A stretch of DNA of 64,000 nucleotides, taken from NCBI GenBank assembly GCA_002835675.1, contig PIZR01000002.1, positions 572,427 through 636,426 on the forward strand, written 5' to 3'. Source of the stretch: Bacillus sp. BA3 (GTDB lineage Bacteria > Bacillota > Bacilli > Bacillales > DSM-1321). A model generated the notes under the pieces. It was given only the letters and a program-made list of their open reading frames with translations, searched no databases and was not told where the DNA came from. Numbering within the stretch: the stretch's first letter is position 1; the number at the start of each line of letters is the position of its first letter. A program made the translations under genes and the position numbers. Positions 15,905 through 26,098 of the stretch are shown here, in pieces.

Positions 15905-17653
15905 TTATTCGGTCACTGACATAATACGATTCACGGTACACATTACTGAAGTTCTTAGATTTATTAGGAGTCTCTCACTTTCTTCAAGTGAATTACCTCT
16001 AACACTGAAATAGAATTTAACTTTTGGTTCGGTTCCTGATGGACGCAAGCAGAACCATGATCCATCTTCTAAGTATAATTTCAGGACATTAGATTTCGGT
16101 AGAGAAATGTTTGTCGCTTCTCCAGTTAAAAGGTCCATCCGTTTGCTAAATTGATAATCTTCGACTGTCACTACCTTTACTCCTGCAATCTCGTTAGGTG
16201 TATTTTTGCGGAACTGAACTAAAATATTCGATATCTTTTCTGCTCCATCTTTACCTTTAAGAGTAATAGATTCAAGATCCTCTTGATAGTATCCATACTT
16301 TTCAAAAATATTAAGCAGGCCATCATATAACGATTTCCCTTGATTTTTATAATATGCAGCTACTTCTGCAGCGAACACCGCAGATTGAACCGCATCTTTA
16401 TCACGAACAAAGTCACCTATTAAGTAGCCGTAGCTCTCTTCATAACCGAACTGGAAGGTATACTCACCCGTTTGTTCAAACTCATTGATTTTTTCACCAA
16501 TATATTTAAAACCGGTTAATGTATCTAAAGTTTTAATACCAAAGTCGGCAGCAATTGTCCGGCCTATTTCTGATGTAACAATCGTTTTTACGACAACTCC
16601 ATTCTCTGGCAGGATTCCTTTTTCTTTCTTTTGGGATAAAAGATAATGCAGCATCAGTGCGCCCATTTGGTTACCTGATAAAACCGTATACTCGCCTTCA
16701 TTATTTTTCACAGCTACCCCTAAGCGATCTGCATCTGGATCTGTACCTAGCAAAACATCCGCATTCATTTTTAATCCATCACGAATGGCCAATTCAAATG
16801 CTGCATGTTCTTCTGGATTCGGTGATTTTACCGTAGAGAAATTCGGGTCAGGAAGTTCCTGTTCTCCCACAACAGCAACATTTCCAAAACCAAATTCCAG
16901 AAGTCCATTTCGTACTGGCTTATTCCCTGTACCATGAAGTGGTGTGTAAACAATCTTTAAATCTTGGCCTATTTTCTCAACTAATTCTTTATTCAACTGA
17001 ATCGTCTTTAGGCTTTCCGTATAGGCGCTATCAATTTTCTCATTAATATAAGTTAGAGTTCCCGATGCAAGTAGCTCTTCTTCGCTTGCCACCTCAATTA
17101 ACAATTCATCTTCCACACGATCCATATACTGAATAATTAAATCCGCAGCCTGTGGAGTAATTTGGCCGCCATCTTCTCCATATAACTTGATGCCGTTATA
17201 TTCCGGCGGATTGTGGCTTGCTGTAATAACTACACCTGCGTAAGCATGTAGATGCCGAACAGCATATGAAAGGATTGGTGTTGGTTTCAGTTCATCAAAT
17301 AAGTACACCGTAATGCCCTGATTACCAACCGTTTTCGCCACTTCAAGAGCAAATTGAGCAGACTTATGACGAGAATCATAAGCAATTACAACACCACGAT
17401 TCATGACTTTGATTCCTTGTTCAGCAAGATACCCCGCTAAACCAGCAGCAGCTTTCCTAATCGTGTAGATATTCATTCGGTTTGTACCCGGCCCTAATTC
17501 ACCACGCATACCACCTGTACCAAACTCTACATTTCGATAAAACATTTCCTCCATTAGCTTTTCATTATGTTGAACCGAATGTAATTCTTCCTTTAAATGG
17601 CCCTCTAAGTTTTCAAAGTTTAGCCATTTCTCGGCTGTTTTTTTCCATGTCAT
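15905..17653 (-). CDS. pgcA: phosphoglucomutase/phosphomannomutase
   Basis: This 582-residue alpha-D-phosphohexomutase is about the size of B. subtilis PgcA. It has the active-site serine loop [15 protein letters not shown], the metal loop [13 protein letters not shown], the sugar loop [13 protein letters not shown] and the phosphate-binding [12 protein letters not shown] near the C terminus. It interconverts hexose-6-phosphate and hexose-1-phosphate. Set between manA and manC, it probably supplies mannose-1-phosphate for GDP-mannose, and perhaps also glucose-1-phosphate for galU. ATG 17653 follows GGAGG. The frame upstream to 17695 is not needed, because the family starts with [14 protein letters not shown] sequences. 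Confidence 0.93.
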   Translation of the reverse strand: MTWKKTAEKWLNFENLEGHLKEELHSVQHNEKLMEEMFYRNVEFGTGGMRGELGPGTNRMNIYTIRKAAAGLAGYLAEQGIKVMNRGVVIAYDSRHKSAQFALEVAKTVGNQGITVYLFDELKPTPILSYAVRHLHAYAGVVITASHNPPEYNGIKLYGEDGGQITPQAADLIIQYMDRVEDELLIEVASEEELLASGTLTYINEKIDSAYTESLKTIQLNKELVEKIGQDLKIVYTPLHGTGNKPVRNGLLEFGFGNVAVVGEQELPDPNFSTVKSPNPEEHAAFELAIRDGLKMNADVLLGTDPDADRLGVAVKNNEGEYTVLSGNQMGALMLHYLLSQKKEKGILPENGVVVKTIVTSEIGRTIAADFGIKTLDTLTGFKYIGEKINEFEQTGEYTFQFGYEESYGYLIGDFVRDKDAVQSAVFAAEVAAYYKNQGKSLYDGLLNIFEKYGYYQEDLESITLKGKDGAEKISNILVQFRKNTPNEIAGVKVVTVEDYQFSKRMDLLTGEATNISLPKSNVLKLYLEDGSWFCLRPSGTEPKVKFYFSVRGNSLEESERLLINLRTSVMCTVNRIMSVTE

Positions 17654-17678
17654 GGTGTTATTAATCCTCCTGAATATC

Positions 17679-18626
17679 TTATGGATGTGAAACAATTAGA
17701 CTCATGTTTCCATTTAACACAAAGTTCTCTATACGGTAAGGTAAAATAAAATGTTGTCCCTTTTCTATAGGATAAACATGTCGATTCACTTCGAGTGTTC
17801 CTTCACCTTCTAAAACACTCACGATCATAAAATGTTGGTCTTGAACAAGTTCTAAACGGCTATGTACATCCCATTTATAAACGGTAAAATAACGATCTTC
17901 CACAAAGGTAGTAATCGTTGCTTCATCCATTTCCCAAACTTTTGGCTCTACCTTTTTTGCCACGTGAGGGACAGTCATCACAGCAACGGCTTTTTCTAAA
18001 TGAAGCTCTCTTTTGTCGCCACTTGGACTAGGGCGATCATAGTCGTACACTCGATAAGTCGTATCAGAGCTTTGTTGGGTTTCTAACACTAGAGTCCCTT
18101 TTCCTAAGGCATGAACTGTTCCACTTGGTACATAAAAAAAATCACCAGGCTTAATTTTTACACGCTGAAGTAGTACATCCCATTGATTATTTTGTATCAT
18201 GGCAATAAGCTCTGATTTCGTTTGTGCATTATGACCAAATATAATCTCCGCATCTTCTTCGCAATCAATTATATACCAGCACTCTGTTTTTCCCCACTCA
18301 CCATGTTCAAAGTTCTGTGCAAATGAATCATCCGGATGAACTTGAACGGATAAATCATAATTAGCATCTAAAATTTTTGTAAGCAATGGAAATCGATCAC
18401 TTTTGTAGAAACCGAACAAATCAGGAGAATTGTCCCATAATTCACTCAACGTCTTTCCAAAGTACTCACCTGATACAACAATACTTTCACCATGTTTGTG
18501 ACCGGAAATAGCCCAACATTCTCCTGTTTGTTCTGAAGGTATATCATAGTGGTATACATTCTTTAGCCTTGTCCCTCCCCATATCCGTTCATGAAATGAA
18601 GGACTAAGGAAAATTGGTTCATTCAT
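17679..18626 (-). CDS. manA: mannose-6-phosphate isomerase, class I
   Basis: The 315-residue protein matches the short Bacillus type of class I phosphomannose isomerase. A cupin core has the zinc ligands in SVQVHPDD and KTECWYIID, and the conserved [15 protein letters not shown] segment is present. The start overlaps the stop of the preceding glycosyltransferase by four bases (ATGA). It converts fructose-6-phosphate to mannose-6-phosphate, the entry step to GDP-mannose and GDP-fucose. The C-terminal half of the manC product also has a cupin domain, but the separate manA suggests that isomerase activity is provided here. Confidence 0.93.
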   Translation of the reverse strand: MNEPIFLSPSFHERIWGGTRLKNVYHYDIPSEQTGECWAISGHKHGESIVVSGEYFGKTLSELWDNSPDLFGFYKSDRFPLLTKILDANYDLSVQVHPDDSFAQNFEHGEWGKTECWYIIDCEEDAEIIFGHNAQTKSELIAMIQNNQWDVLLQRVKIKPGDFFYVPSGTVHALGKGTLVLETQQSSDTTYRVYDYDRPSPSGDKRELHLEKAVAVMTVPHVAKKVEPKVWEMDEATITTFVEDRYFTVYKWDVHSRLELVQDQHFMIVSVLEGEGTLEVNRHVYPIEKGQHFILPYRIENFVLNGNMSLIVSHP

Positions 18627-19741
18627 CGATATATCGCCTCTTCTAAAATCTTAATTATTTTACTAGCAATCTTTTCTACTTCATTTTCAAACTGAAAATT
18701 GGGCTTTGAATATTTTTGTCTTCTTACTTCTTCCATGTATCCATCGGTAATGGTAAAACTCTTAAAATGTTCCCAATCCATGGTTTGACAAAGGTTTCGT
18801 TCTTTTAAATAACGAATTGTATGTTGGTCTTCTGTCATGTTAGGGCGATTTATGAGTAAAAGAGAAGTGTTTTCAACAACTGCTTCACTAACTGTTCCCC
18901 AGCCAGCTTTTGTTATTGCGAGATCTGCAGCTGCGATAAAGTTTTGTGAATCCGTATAATCTAATGGAATTTTATACACATTTTCTTTTTCGATATCCAT
19001 ATTCGATGAAATAATGAATACACAGTTAGAATTATTCCATATTGGATGATTTTTAAGGTCTACCCCATTTATTTTCATACCTAGTCCGAAGAAAATGATA
19101 AATTTATCTCTATGAGGGTCCAACCTTTTTATGATTCTATTAACTTCATCCCTATCAATGGTTCTCGAGAAGAAATTAAATTGACATGCTCCAGAGTTTC
19201 CCCACTTTTCCTCTTGTCCCCCTGCTAAAGAAAAGAAATAAGTCATTTTCTCATATGCCTCTTTATACTTGTGTAACTTACCTTGCTCAATTAATCCTTT
19301 ATATGCGGTGTACCATGTAAAGTTGGATATTCCAAGAGAAGGTATGCATAAACGATTAGCAGCTTCGAAGGCTAGAGGGGATATGTCTGATATAACTAAA
19401 CTAATATTTTCTTTATACAGAAATATAATTTCTTCTTCTACCTTAGTGGGCCAACTCATCATGAATTCATCAAACTCCATATTGAGCTTAGACGAATCAG
19501 GTTCAATCGAATTCTCTTTCAAAAAGAAGCCAATATCTGTTTCTACATGCCGAAATTCAACTCGATTATCCTGTATCAATCGTAATGATGATTGTAAAAG
19601 GTCCATTGCAAAGGAATGACAAATAATAATGTGGATATCTTTGGCTTGTAATAAGAGCTTGCGAATAATGGCTACACTCCTAGAAGCATGTCCAAAACCA
19701 TAATCAGAAATATAATAAGCTATCTTTTTCGTTTCATTCAC
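18623..19741 (-). CDS. glycosyltransferase of the MurG/GT28-like fold
   Basis: This 372-residue GT-B protein has an N-terminal YYISDYGFGHASRSVAIIRK motif, where GHxxR is the acceptor-side loop of GT28/GT1-like enzymes. The C-terminal donor site is AADLAITKAGWGTVSEAVVE. That KAGxGTxxE signature resembles MurG and the PF13528-type glycosyltransferases. It lies inside the manC-manA-pgcA group, with an ATGA overlap with manA, so it may use GDP-mannose or a related nucleotide sugar. It has no membrane segment. Its role in the repeat unit, or in decorating another surface molecule, cannot be decided from sequence. Confidence 0.75.
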   Translation of the reverse strand: MNETKKIAYYISDYGFGHASRSVAIIRKLLLQAKDIHIIICHSFAMDLLQSSLRLIQDNRVEFRHVETDIGFFLKENSIEPDSSKLNMEFDEFMMSWPTKVEEEIIFLYKENISLVISDISPLAFEAANRLCIPSLGISNFTWYTAYKGLIEQGKLHKYKEAYEKMTYFFSLAGGQEEKWGNSGACQFNFFSRTIDRDEVNRIIKRLDPHRDKFIIFFGLGMKINGVDLKNHPIWNNSNCVFIISSNMDIEKENVYKIPLDYTDSQNFIAAADLAITKAGWGTVSEAVVENTSLLLINRPNMTEDQHTIRYLKERNLCQTMDWEHFKSFTITDGYMEEVRRQKYSKPNFQFENEVEKIASKIIKILEEAIYR

Positions 19742-19812
19742 ACCATTTCAATAAGAAAGTCCAAGGGTGAGAGCAAAAATAAATATCTCTCGACCCCCAA
19801 TTTATATCTTTA

Positions 19813-21201
19813 TCATAAAATCACTTTAGCTTTTGATTGCTGAAAATGAACCAAAACATCTTCCCATTTATAATATAATCGAAAGAAGTCTTCGTCGCTA
19901 ATCCCTATTCCTGTTTGTACTTCAATAAATTCTAATTCCGAAAGCGCCCTAATGCCATGTTTTTTCCCTGCTGGAAGGTGAATGATGTCGCCAGCTTTAA
20001 CACGAGAAATACTTTCTTCTAAGGCAAGGTCGCCTTCACCGCGTACTATTGTCCATACTTCATCCCGAAGGTTATGATAATGATAACTGGAATTTTTTCC
20101 TTCATGAATACAAATGCGCTTTGTAACCATTTCCTGACCACTGTCATATTTAGCATAGTCTAGTACACGCGACCAACCCCATATACGCTCTTCATACATT
20201 GGCGGTTGATCAAACCCTTTAATTAAGTCTTTAATTTTTGGGCTGGAGGCTTTATCAGCAACAAGTATACCATCCGGGCTTGCAGCTACCACAAGATCTT
20301 TAGCACCTATTACGGTTACAGGAATATCCAGCTCATTTACTAAATGTGTATTAACTGAGCTCTCATCCATAATTCCTTTTCCGATTTGGGTAGTTGCCAT
20401 TTCTTCAGTAAGGGTATTCCATGTACCCAGGTCCTTCCAATAGCCTTCATAAGGGAGTGACACAATATCGTTAGCTTTCTCTACTACTTCAAAATCAAAG
20501 CTGATTTTGGGCAGGTCCTTATACTGAAGGGACAGTTCTTCAAAATCAAGCGGTAATTTTTTAGTATTAAGAATATTAATCATATATTTTAATTGGAATG
20601 CAAAAACCCCACAATTCCAAAGAGCATTCATGTTAATAAGTGTCTGTGCTTTCTCTTCACTTGGCTTTTCCGTAAAATGATTCACGGTAAAATAGGAATC
20701 TCCACCTACAGTATCTTCCGGAACAATGTATCCATATTTAGAAGAGGGATAAGTAGGTTTAACACCAACTAATGCTAAGTCTGCTTCAGAATCTAGTAAA
20801 ACACTCTCTAATTCTTTTACTTTCTCAAAAAAGCTATCATCAACATAAGGATCAACCGGTAAGACCACTACCACTTCATCTTCTGAAACATTTTTAATTG
20901 AGTAGAGATAAGATGCAGCCAACGCAATCGCCGGGAATGTATCACGACGTTCAGGCTCGATGATTAGAGGCACATTCATCCCAATCTGGGTATGAATCAT
21001 ATCTCTTTGCATTTTAGAAGTGGCAATAACAGAAGAATCAGCAAGTCCCACTGTTTCCAGCTGACCCCATACACGCTGGACCATCGATTGCTTTTCTTTA
21101 TTATTACTTTCTAAAACTTTTAAAAATTGTTTAGATCTAGTATCGTTGGATAATGGCCATAACCGCTTACCCGATCCGCCGGAAAGTAAGACAAGCTTCA
21201 T
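19813..21201 (-). CDS. manC: mannose-1-phosphate guanylyltransferase / cupin isomerase
   Basis: This 462-residue type II enzyme has an N-terminal nucleotidyltransferase domain with the signature LSGGSGKRLWPLSNDTRSKQ. The conserved FTEKP and the GYWKDLGTW segment follow. The C-terminal cupin domain (ICIHEGKNSSYHYHNLRDEV) is the phosphomannose-isomerase-like module seen in ManC and AlgA. It makes GDP-mannose from GTP and mannose-1-phosphate, the precursor used by Gmd and Fcl upstream in the same cluster. The start at ATG 21201 has GGAGG eight bases upstream. Confidence 0.93.
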   Translation of the reverse strand: MKLVLLSGGSGKRLWPLSNDTRSKQFLKVLESNNKEKQSMVQRVWGQLETVGLADSSVIATSKMQRDMIHTQIGMNVPLIIEPERRDTFPAIALAASYLYSIKNVSEDEVVVVLPVDPYVDDSFFEKVKELESVLLDSEADLALVGVKPTYPSSKYGYIVPEDTVGGDSYFTVNHFTEKPSEEKAQTLINMNALWNCGVFAFQLKYMINILNTKKLPLDFEELSLQYKDLPKISFDFEVVEKANDIVSLPYEGYWKDLGTWNTLTEEMATTQIGKGIMDESSVNTHLVNELDIPVTVIGAKDLVVAASPDGILVADKASSPKIKDLIKGFDQPPMYEERIWGWSRVLDYAKYDSGQEMVTKRICIHEGKNSSYHYHNLRDEVWTIVRGEGDLALEESISRVKAGDIIHLPAGKKHGIRALSELEFIEVQTGIGISDEDFFRLYYKWEDVLVHFQQSKAKVIL

Positions 21202-21354
21202 AATTTTCCTCCAAAAAATAAAAATAGATTTAAATTCATAATGATTATTCTAACTGTTAACAATTGATTTTTCACAAAAAAAATTACTCAAGTAATAATT
21301 ATTAAAGGCGAGTAGAAATGGAGCAGTTTTGTAACACCACTCCCTTACTTATAA

Positions 21355-22395
21355 TTACATTACCTTATAATATTTACAGTACCAATTAGCAAAATTTTGT
21401 AATCCCTCTTCAATGCTCGTTTCTGGCTTAAATCCAACAGCTTCCTCTAATAAGTCAGTTGAAGCGTAGGTAGCTGGGACATCTCCAGGCTTCATAGGCT
21501 CAAATATCTTCTCGAACTGGACTTCACTGCCTAAAACATTACTTAAACATTTTTCAAGTGTTTCAATAAATGTCATCAATTTTTCTGGACTGTTATTTCC
21601 AATATTAAAGACCTTATGAGGGACATTATTGTCTTCAATGGAGGCGTTACTTAGAAGACGTTCAATTCCCTCTACTATATCTTCAATATAGGTGAAATCT
21701 CGATATAAATCATTATCAAAATCACCATTGTTAAATATCTTAATTGCCTCACCTTGAAAATATTTCTGAGTAAATCCAAAATAAGCCATATCAGGGCGTC
21801 CCATTGGTCCGTAAACAGTAAAGAAACGGAGTCCAGTTGCAGGTATTTTATAAAGATGACTATAAGTGTAAGCCATTAATTCATTTGATTTTTTCGTTGA
21901 AGCATAGAGTGAAACGGGATTGTCAACCATGTCTGACTCAGAGAATGGTACTTTTTTATTTGCACCATAAACAGAACTTGATGATGCATACACAAGATGG
22001 TCGACTGGGTTATGTCTACAAGCTTCTAGAATGTTGTAAAAGCCAATGATATTACTTTGTATATATGCATCAGGATTCTCTATTGAATATCTTACACCCG
22101 CTTGCGCAGCTAGATTCACTACAATATTAGGCTTGTATTCATCAAAGATATTATTAATAGTAACCTTATCAGAAATATCACATTTCAAAAACGTGAAATG
22201 ATCGTATGGTTTAAGTAACTCTAGTCGTGAATATTTGAGATTTACATCATAATAATCATTAATATTATCAATACCAATCACGCGGCAACCCTTTTCTAAT
22301 AAATGCCTTGATAAAAAGAATCCAATAAACCCAGCTGCCCCCGTAATTAGGTATGTTTTACTTTTATCTAGTGGATTGTATTCTACATGGTTCAC
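21355..22395 (-). CDS. UDP-glucuronate 4-epimerase family protein
   Basis: The 346-residue short-chain dehydrogenase-type epimerase has ITGAAGFIGFFLSRHLLEKG for NAD binding, the GIDNINDYYDVNLKYSRLEL segment typical of UDP-glucuronate 4-epimerases, and the catalytic Y/K pair in SLYASTKKSNE. It follows the UDP-glucose dehydrogenase gene at once, so UDP-glucose to UDP-glucuronate to UDP-galacturonate is the probable path. The GTG start at 22395 lies about 11 bases after GGAGGAG. The frame is full length for the family. Confidence 0.88.
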   Translation of the reverse strand: MNHVEYNPLDKSKTYLITGAAGFIGFFLSRHLLEKGCRVIGIDNINDYYDVNLKYSRLELLKPYDHFTFLKCDISDKVTINNIFDEYKPNIVVNLAAQAGVRYSIENPDAYIQSNIIGFYNILEACRHNPVDHLVYASSSSVYGANKKVPFSESDMVDNPVSLYASTKKSNELMAYTYSHLYKIPATGLRFFTVYGPMGRPDMAYFGFTQKYFQGEAIKIFNNGDFDNDLYRDFTYIEDIVEGIERLLSNASIEDNNVPHKVFNIGNNSPEKLMTFIETLEKCLSNVLGSEVQFEKIFEPMKPGDVPATYASTDLLEEAVGFKPETSIEEGLQNFANWYCKYYKVM

Positions 22396-22427
22396 TATTA
22401 TCTCAACTCCTCCGATTTAATAAAAAA

Positions 22428-23837
22428 CTATACTAAAGCATGCGCTTGGTTAGAATCTCTATGGCTATTTTTCTGTGAAGAAGCATTTCTGCCTATAGAG
22501 TAATATTCAACTCCAACATTTTCCATGTCTTCAACCCCATATATGTTTCTACCATCATAAACTAATGGGGTTCTCATTAGTTTTTTATAATCTTTTGGTA
22601 ATATAGATTTAATTTCGCCCCACTCTGTAAAAATAAAGCAAGCATTTGCTCCATCTAAAGCACTTTCTACATTCTGAACGTATGTTATACTTCCATTTCC
22701 ATTTTTACCCTCAGGATATATACGCTTAAAATTATCCGCTCCAACAGGGTCAAAAGCAAAGATATCTGCTCCCTGCTCCAATAATAAAGGAACATTATCC
22801 AGTGAAGGAGACTCTCTTAAATCATCAGTTCCAGGTTTGAATGTAAGCCCTAGTACTGCTACTTTCAGGCCATTAAAAGTTATTAACCTTGTACTTGCTT
22901 TCTTATAGAGAATTGTTTTTTGTCGGTTATTAACGTCTATTGCTGCCTTAACTATTTTAAGTTCATAGCCATTTTGTTTTGCAAGGTATTCCAAAGCTTT
23001 GGTATCCTTTGGGAAGCAAGATCCACCATAGCCTATACCTGCATTTAAGAATCGGTCACCAATACGCTCATCAAAAGACATACCACGAGCCACTTCTTGA
23101 ATATCAGACCCTACCAATTCACAAAGGTTAGCAATGTCGTTCATATAAGAAATTTTAAGAGCAAGAAAATCATTGGATGCATATTTAATCATCTCCGCTG
23201 ACCTTCTACTAACAGAGACAATAGGAATTTTAAATGGTTCGTATATCTTCATAAGTTTTTCTTCGGCCCATTTACTTTCAGTACCAATAATGATTCTTGC
23301 TGCTTGCAAAGTATCCCTAACAGCTGTTCCTTGTGCTAAAAATTCTGGATTAGAAGCTACTTCAACTCTGATCTCTTTGCCATAGCCTAATCCATTACCT
23401 GTATATTCTCCACCCTCATGTGGGAGAAAATCGTAAATAAACTGCTCAACCTTATCGTTAGTACCAACAGGAACAGTTGATTTTACCACTACTAGGCAAT
23501 CTTTTTCTATTGATTCTGCAATCTGTCTTGCTACTGTTGCAATGTATGAAAGATTTGCAGAACCATCAGGTTGTTCTGGAGTTCCAACCCCAATGAAGAT
23601 AACATCTGCATCCTTGTAAGCTTTGGTATAATCGGTAGTGTACGTTAATCTTCCACCTGAATAATTCTTTTGCATTAGTTCCTCAAGTCCAGATTCGTAT
23701 ATTGGGGAGATACCTTTTTTCATCATCTGGACTTTGTTCTCATCTATATCTACACAGATTACTTGATGTCCAACATCAGCAAAGCAAACTCCAGCTACCA
23801 AGCCGACATAACCTGTTCCAGCTACTGCAATTTTCAT
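22428..23837 (-). CDS. ugd: UDP-glucose 6-dehydrogenase
   Basis: This is a 469-residue UDP-glucose/GDP-mannose dehydrogenase family enzyme, close in length and motifs to TuaD. The NAD site is AGTGYVGLVAGVCFADVGH, the conserved VKSTVPVGT follows, and the active-site cysteine lies in GYGGSCFPKDTKAL. LTFKPGTDDLRESPS marks the C-terminal UDP-binding domain. It oxidises UDP-glucose to UDP-glucuronate with two NAD. It is the gene immediately upstream of the glucuronate epimerase. The last 20 residues (NASSQKNSHRDSNQAHALV) are a variable tail. Confidence 0.94.
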   Translation of the reverse strand: MKIAVAGTGYVGLVAGVCFADVGHQVICVDIDENKVQMMKKGISPIYESGLEELMQKNYSGGRLTYTTDYTKAYKDADVIFIGVGTPEQPDGSANLSYIATVARQIAESIEKDCLVVVKSTVPVGTNDKVEQFIYDFLPHEGGEYTGNGLGYGKEIRVEVASNPEFLAQGTAVRDTLQAARIIIGTESKWAEEKLMKIYEPFKIPIVSVSRRSAEMIKYASNDFLALKISYMNDIANLCELVGSDIQEVARGMSFDERIGDRFLNAGIGYGGSCFPKDTKALEYLAKQNGYELKIVKAAIDVNNRQKTILYKKASTRLITFNGLKVAVLGLTFKPGTDDLRESPSLDNVPLLLEQGADIFAFDPVGADNFKRIYPEGKNGNGSITYVQNVESALDGANACFIFTEWGEIKSILPKDYKKLMRTPLVYDGRNIYGVEDMENVGVEYYSIGRNASSQKNSHRDSNQAHALV

Positions 23838-23888
23838 TTATGTCCCACCTTCAATATATTTTATCTTATAATAAATTCACTTTGGTAG

Positions 23889-25385
23889 TTATTTACTAAA
23901 AATCCAATTCAATAATAAGGTTATTTTTTTATTCTTTTTACCCATCATTTTTTTCAGATATGGTTGAATTTCTAGCCGCATCGATGGAAATATCATAAGT
24001 ACAGTAAAATAAATTACGACACATCCTAAAATCGATACCAATGAAACTATTTCGCTATTAGAAGAATTAACAAAAATCACACCTGCAAAAGCCATTACCC
24101 CACTTGATATAATTACTGGTAATAAATCTTTTAAGACTCTTGAGAATAAGATTCCAAATAATTTCCACACAATAAAGATATGAATTAACATACCAACGAT
24201 TCGTACAAATGCTCTTGTATACGTAAGAAAATCATAGCTTATATTAACACTTATATAAACAGCGGGTATGATAACTGCAATTTGCAAGATTTGTACTATG
24301 ACAGAAACCTTCGGTTTTCCCATCGCAATGAGAACAGTCCCATTATACGAATTAAAAAGGATGCCTAATGCACTTATCAAGCCCCAAATTCCTACAAAAG
24401 TTGAGGCCTCACTCCATGCATTTCCTAGTAAAATTGAAACTACTAAATCTTTATATATAAATAAACCTAAACCCATAGGAATGAGCAAAGTGCTTGATAG
24501 CTTTGAAAAACTATAGTATACATTTTTAAATTGTTGAGGATCGTTTTGTAGTCTAGATAGTGATGAAAACAATACAGAAACTGTTGTTGCTGATACAATT
24601 CCAATTATGCCATCAATAGTAGTCATGGATGTTTTATAAAGTCCGAGATAATAAGATGAAAGAATACTACTTACAATAAATATGTCGCCCCAATTAATCA
24701 ACCACACCAAAATTGAATCAAACATTGACCAAATGCTAAATTGCAACATATTTTTTAGAATAGCAAAATCAAAAAACAAACTCGGTTTCCATTCGGATCT
24801 AATTGTAAGTATCAATGCATTCGAAAAATTAACAGCAAGACTGCCAATAATCATTGCCCAATAGCTATTAGTAATAAAAGCTATTGGGATTGTAACAACA
24901 AATGGTATCATTATTGCAAACATTCTTACATTAAATAATGTTTTATAATCGAATTTTCTCTTAAATCTGGCATTCTGAATACTAGAAAATGCAGTAATCG
25001 GAAGTCCCAAACAAGCTATAACAATAGCCAATTCCTTACCTGGATTACCAATAATTGTGGCTATTTCCTTTGAAAAAATTACAATAATTACCCACAAAAA
25101 TATGGAAACTACAACATTTGTCCAAAATGCTACTGTTGTAGCTTTATTAAGTTCTTCCTCACTGTTAAATCTATGCTGAACAAGGTATTTTTGAAATCCA
25201 GCATCAGTAAATAATTCTGTAAAGCTTACTACCATAATTATGGTCGCCACTACACCAAACATTTCTGGATCGAGAAATCTTACGAGGACCATATTACTAA
25301 TTGGTACAACCACTTTTGCCATTATTTCTGTAATCGCTGACCACTTAGTTGCTTTTCCAATTTTAACACCAATAGAACTTGACAT
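23889..25385 (-). CDS. Wzx/TuaB-type polysaccharide flippase
   Basis: The 498-residue multi-pass membrane protein belongs to the MOP superfamily, with about 14 helices. Its N-terminal KIGKATKWSAITEIMAKVV and the LVRFLDPEMFGVVATIIMV segment are typical of WzxC/TuaB-type transporters. It would export the lipid-linked repeat unit of the minus-strand cluster. ATG 25385 has a strong AAAGGAG ribosome binding site, whereas the longer open frame begins at a TTG (25409) without one. It is preceded by a gap of about 700 bases and followed by ugd. Confidence 0.88.
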   Translation of the reverse strand: MSSSIGVKIGKATKWSAITEIMAKVVVPISNMVLVRFLDPEMFGVVATIIMVVSFTELFTDAGFQKYLVQHRFNSEEELNKATTVAFWTNVVVSIFLWVIIVIFSKEIATIIGNPGKELAIVIACLGLPITAFSSIQNARFKRKFDYKTLFNVRMFAIMIPFVVTIPIAFITNSYWAMIIGSLAVNFSNALILTIRSEWKPSLFFDFAILKNMLQFSIWSMFDSILVWLINWGDIFIVSSILSSYYLGLYKTSMTTIDGIIGIVSATTVSVLFSSLSRLQNDPQQFKNVYYSFSKLSSTLLIPMGLGLFIYKDLVVSILLGNAWSEASTFVGIWGLISALGILFNSYNGTVLIAMGKPKVSVIVQILQIAVIIPAVYISVNISYDFLTYTRAFVRIVGMLIHIFIVWKLFGILFSRVLKDLLPVIISSGVMAFAGVIFVNSSNSEIVSLVSILGCVVIYFTVLMIFPSMRLEIQPYLKKMMGKKNKKITLLLNWIFSK

Positions 25386-26098
25386 ATTGCTCCTTTCAAT
25401 GCGCGTCAATGATTCAAGAAGCCCCTCATGTTTCTTAATTATCTATTGCGAAATTCTAGGTTTCTTAAACATTAAATCCATTCCTATTATCCTACCTCTC
25501 CCTAACCGAACCCTTTAGAGTTTTGACACTACAGCCTATTAAAACATTCTTCTATCCAGATGAGACTGTAATTTTCAGGATTTTTTTTAGCCTCTTAACA
25601 GAATCTTATACTCTTATACCATAATGTCAAAACGACGGTTGACTCCTCGGATACCTTTATATAGTCGAAACATTATATGATTCCAATATGAATCGTCACC
25701 ATCGAATCAGTAAAAATCGTTGGTCGTCTATACAGACTTCATGCCGAATTCCTCTATAATGATGAACACACCCAGCCTTAACTTCAAATCGTGGGTAGTG
25801 GTTATACATACCCAAGTAGGGCTAATTAAAGATTCTTTTCCAATTACAATTCTTTGATAAGAGATAATTCAACAATTGTAATTCACCAGTACTACCTTTT
25901 CTATTTTTAAGGCGTAAATATGCTATTAACATCCATTTCTAAGCTTTATATGGTCCCCCTTATAATTGCCCGAATTAAATAATTGAAAAAGTTGATAAAA
26001 GAAAACCATGCTTCCGATATTGATTTGAACTTTTCTCTTTAATATCATTTTAAGAAATATCAATTTTAATGTAAGACAAAACTTTATATACTTCTATT
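25386..26098. other. 712-base gene-free gap inside the minus-strand cluster
   Basis: I find no supported gene here. A perfect 10-bp inverted repeat, AATTACAATT at 25842-25851 and AATTGTAATT at 25874-25883, stands out. A short minus-strand frame near 25690-25800 (reading NHYPRFEVKAGCVHHYRGIR) has no ribosome binding site and may be debris of a lost gene. A promoter for the flippase-ugd-manC segment may lie here, but I cannot place it with confidence. Confidence 0.4.

Noticed and set aside
25690..25800. A short minus-strand frame reading NHYPRFEVKAGCVHHYRGIR
   Set aside because: No ribosome binding site and no recognised family. It may be debris of a lost gene, so it is mentioned only in the gap entry.
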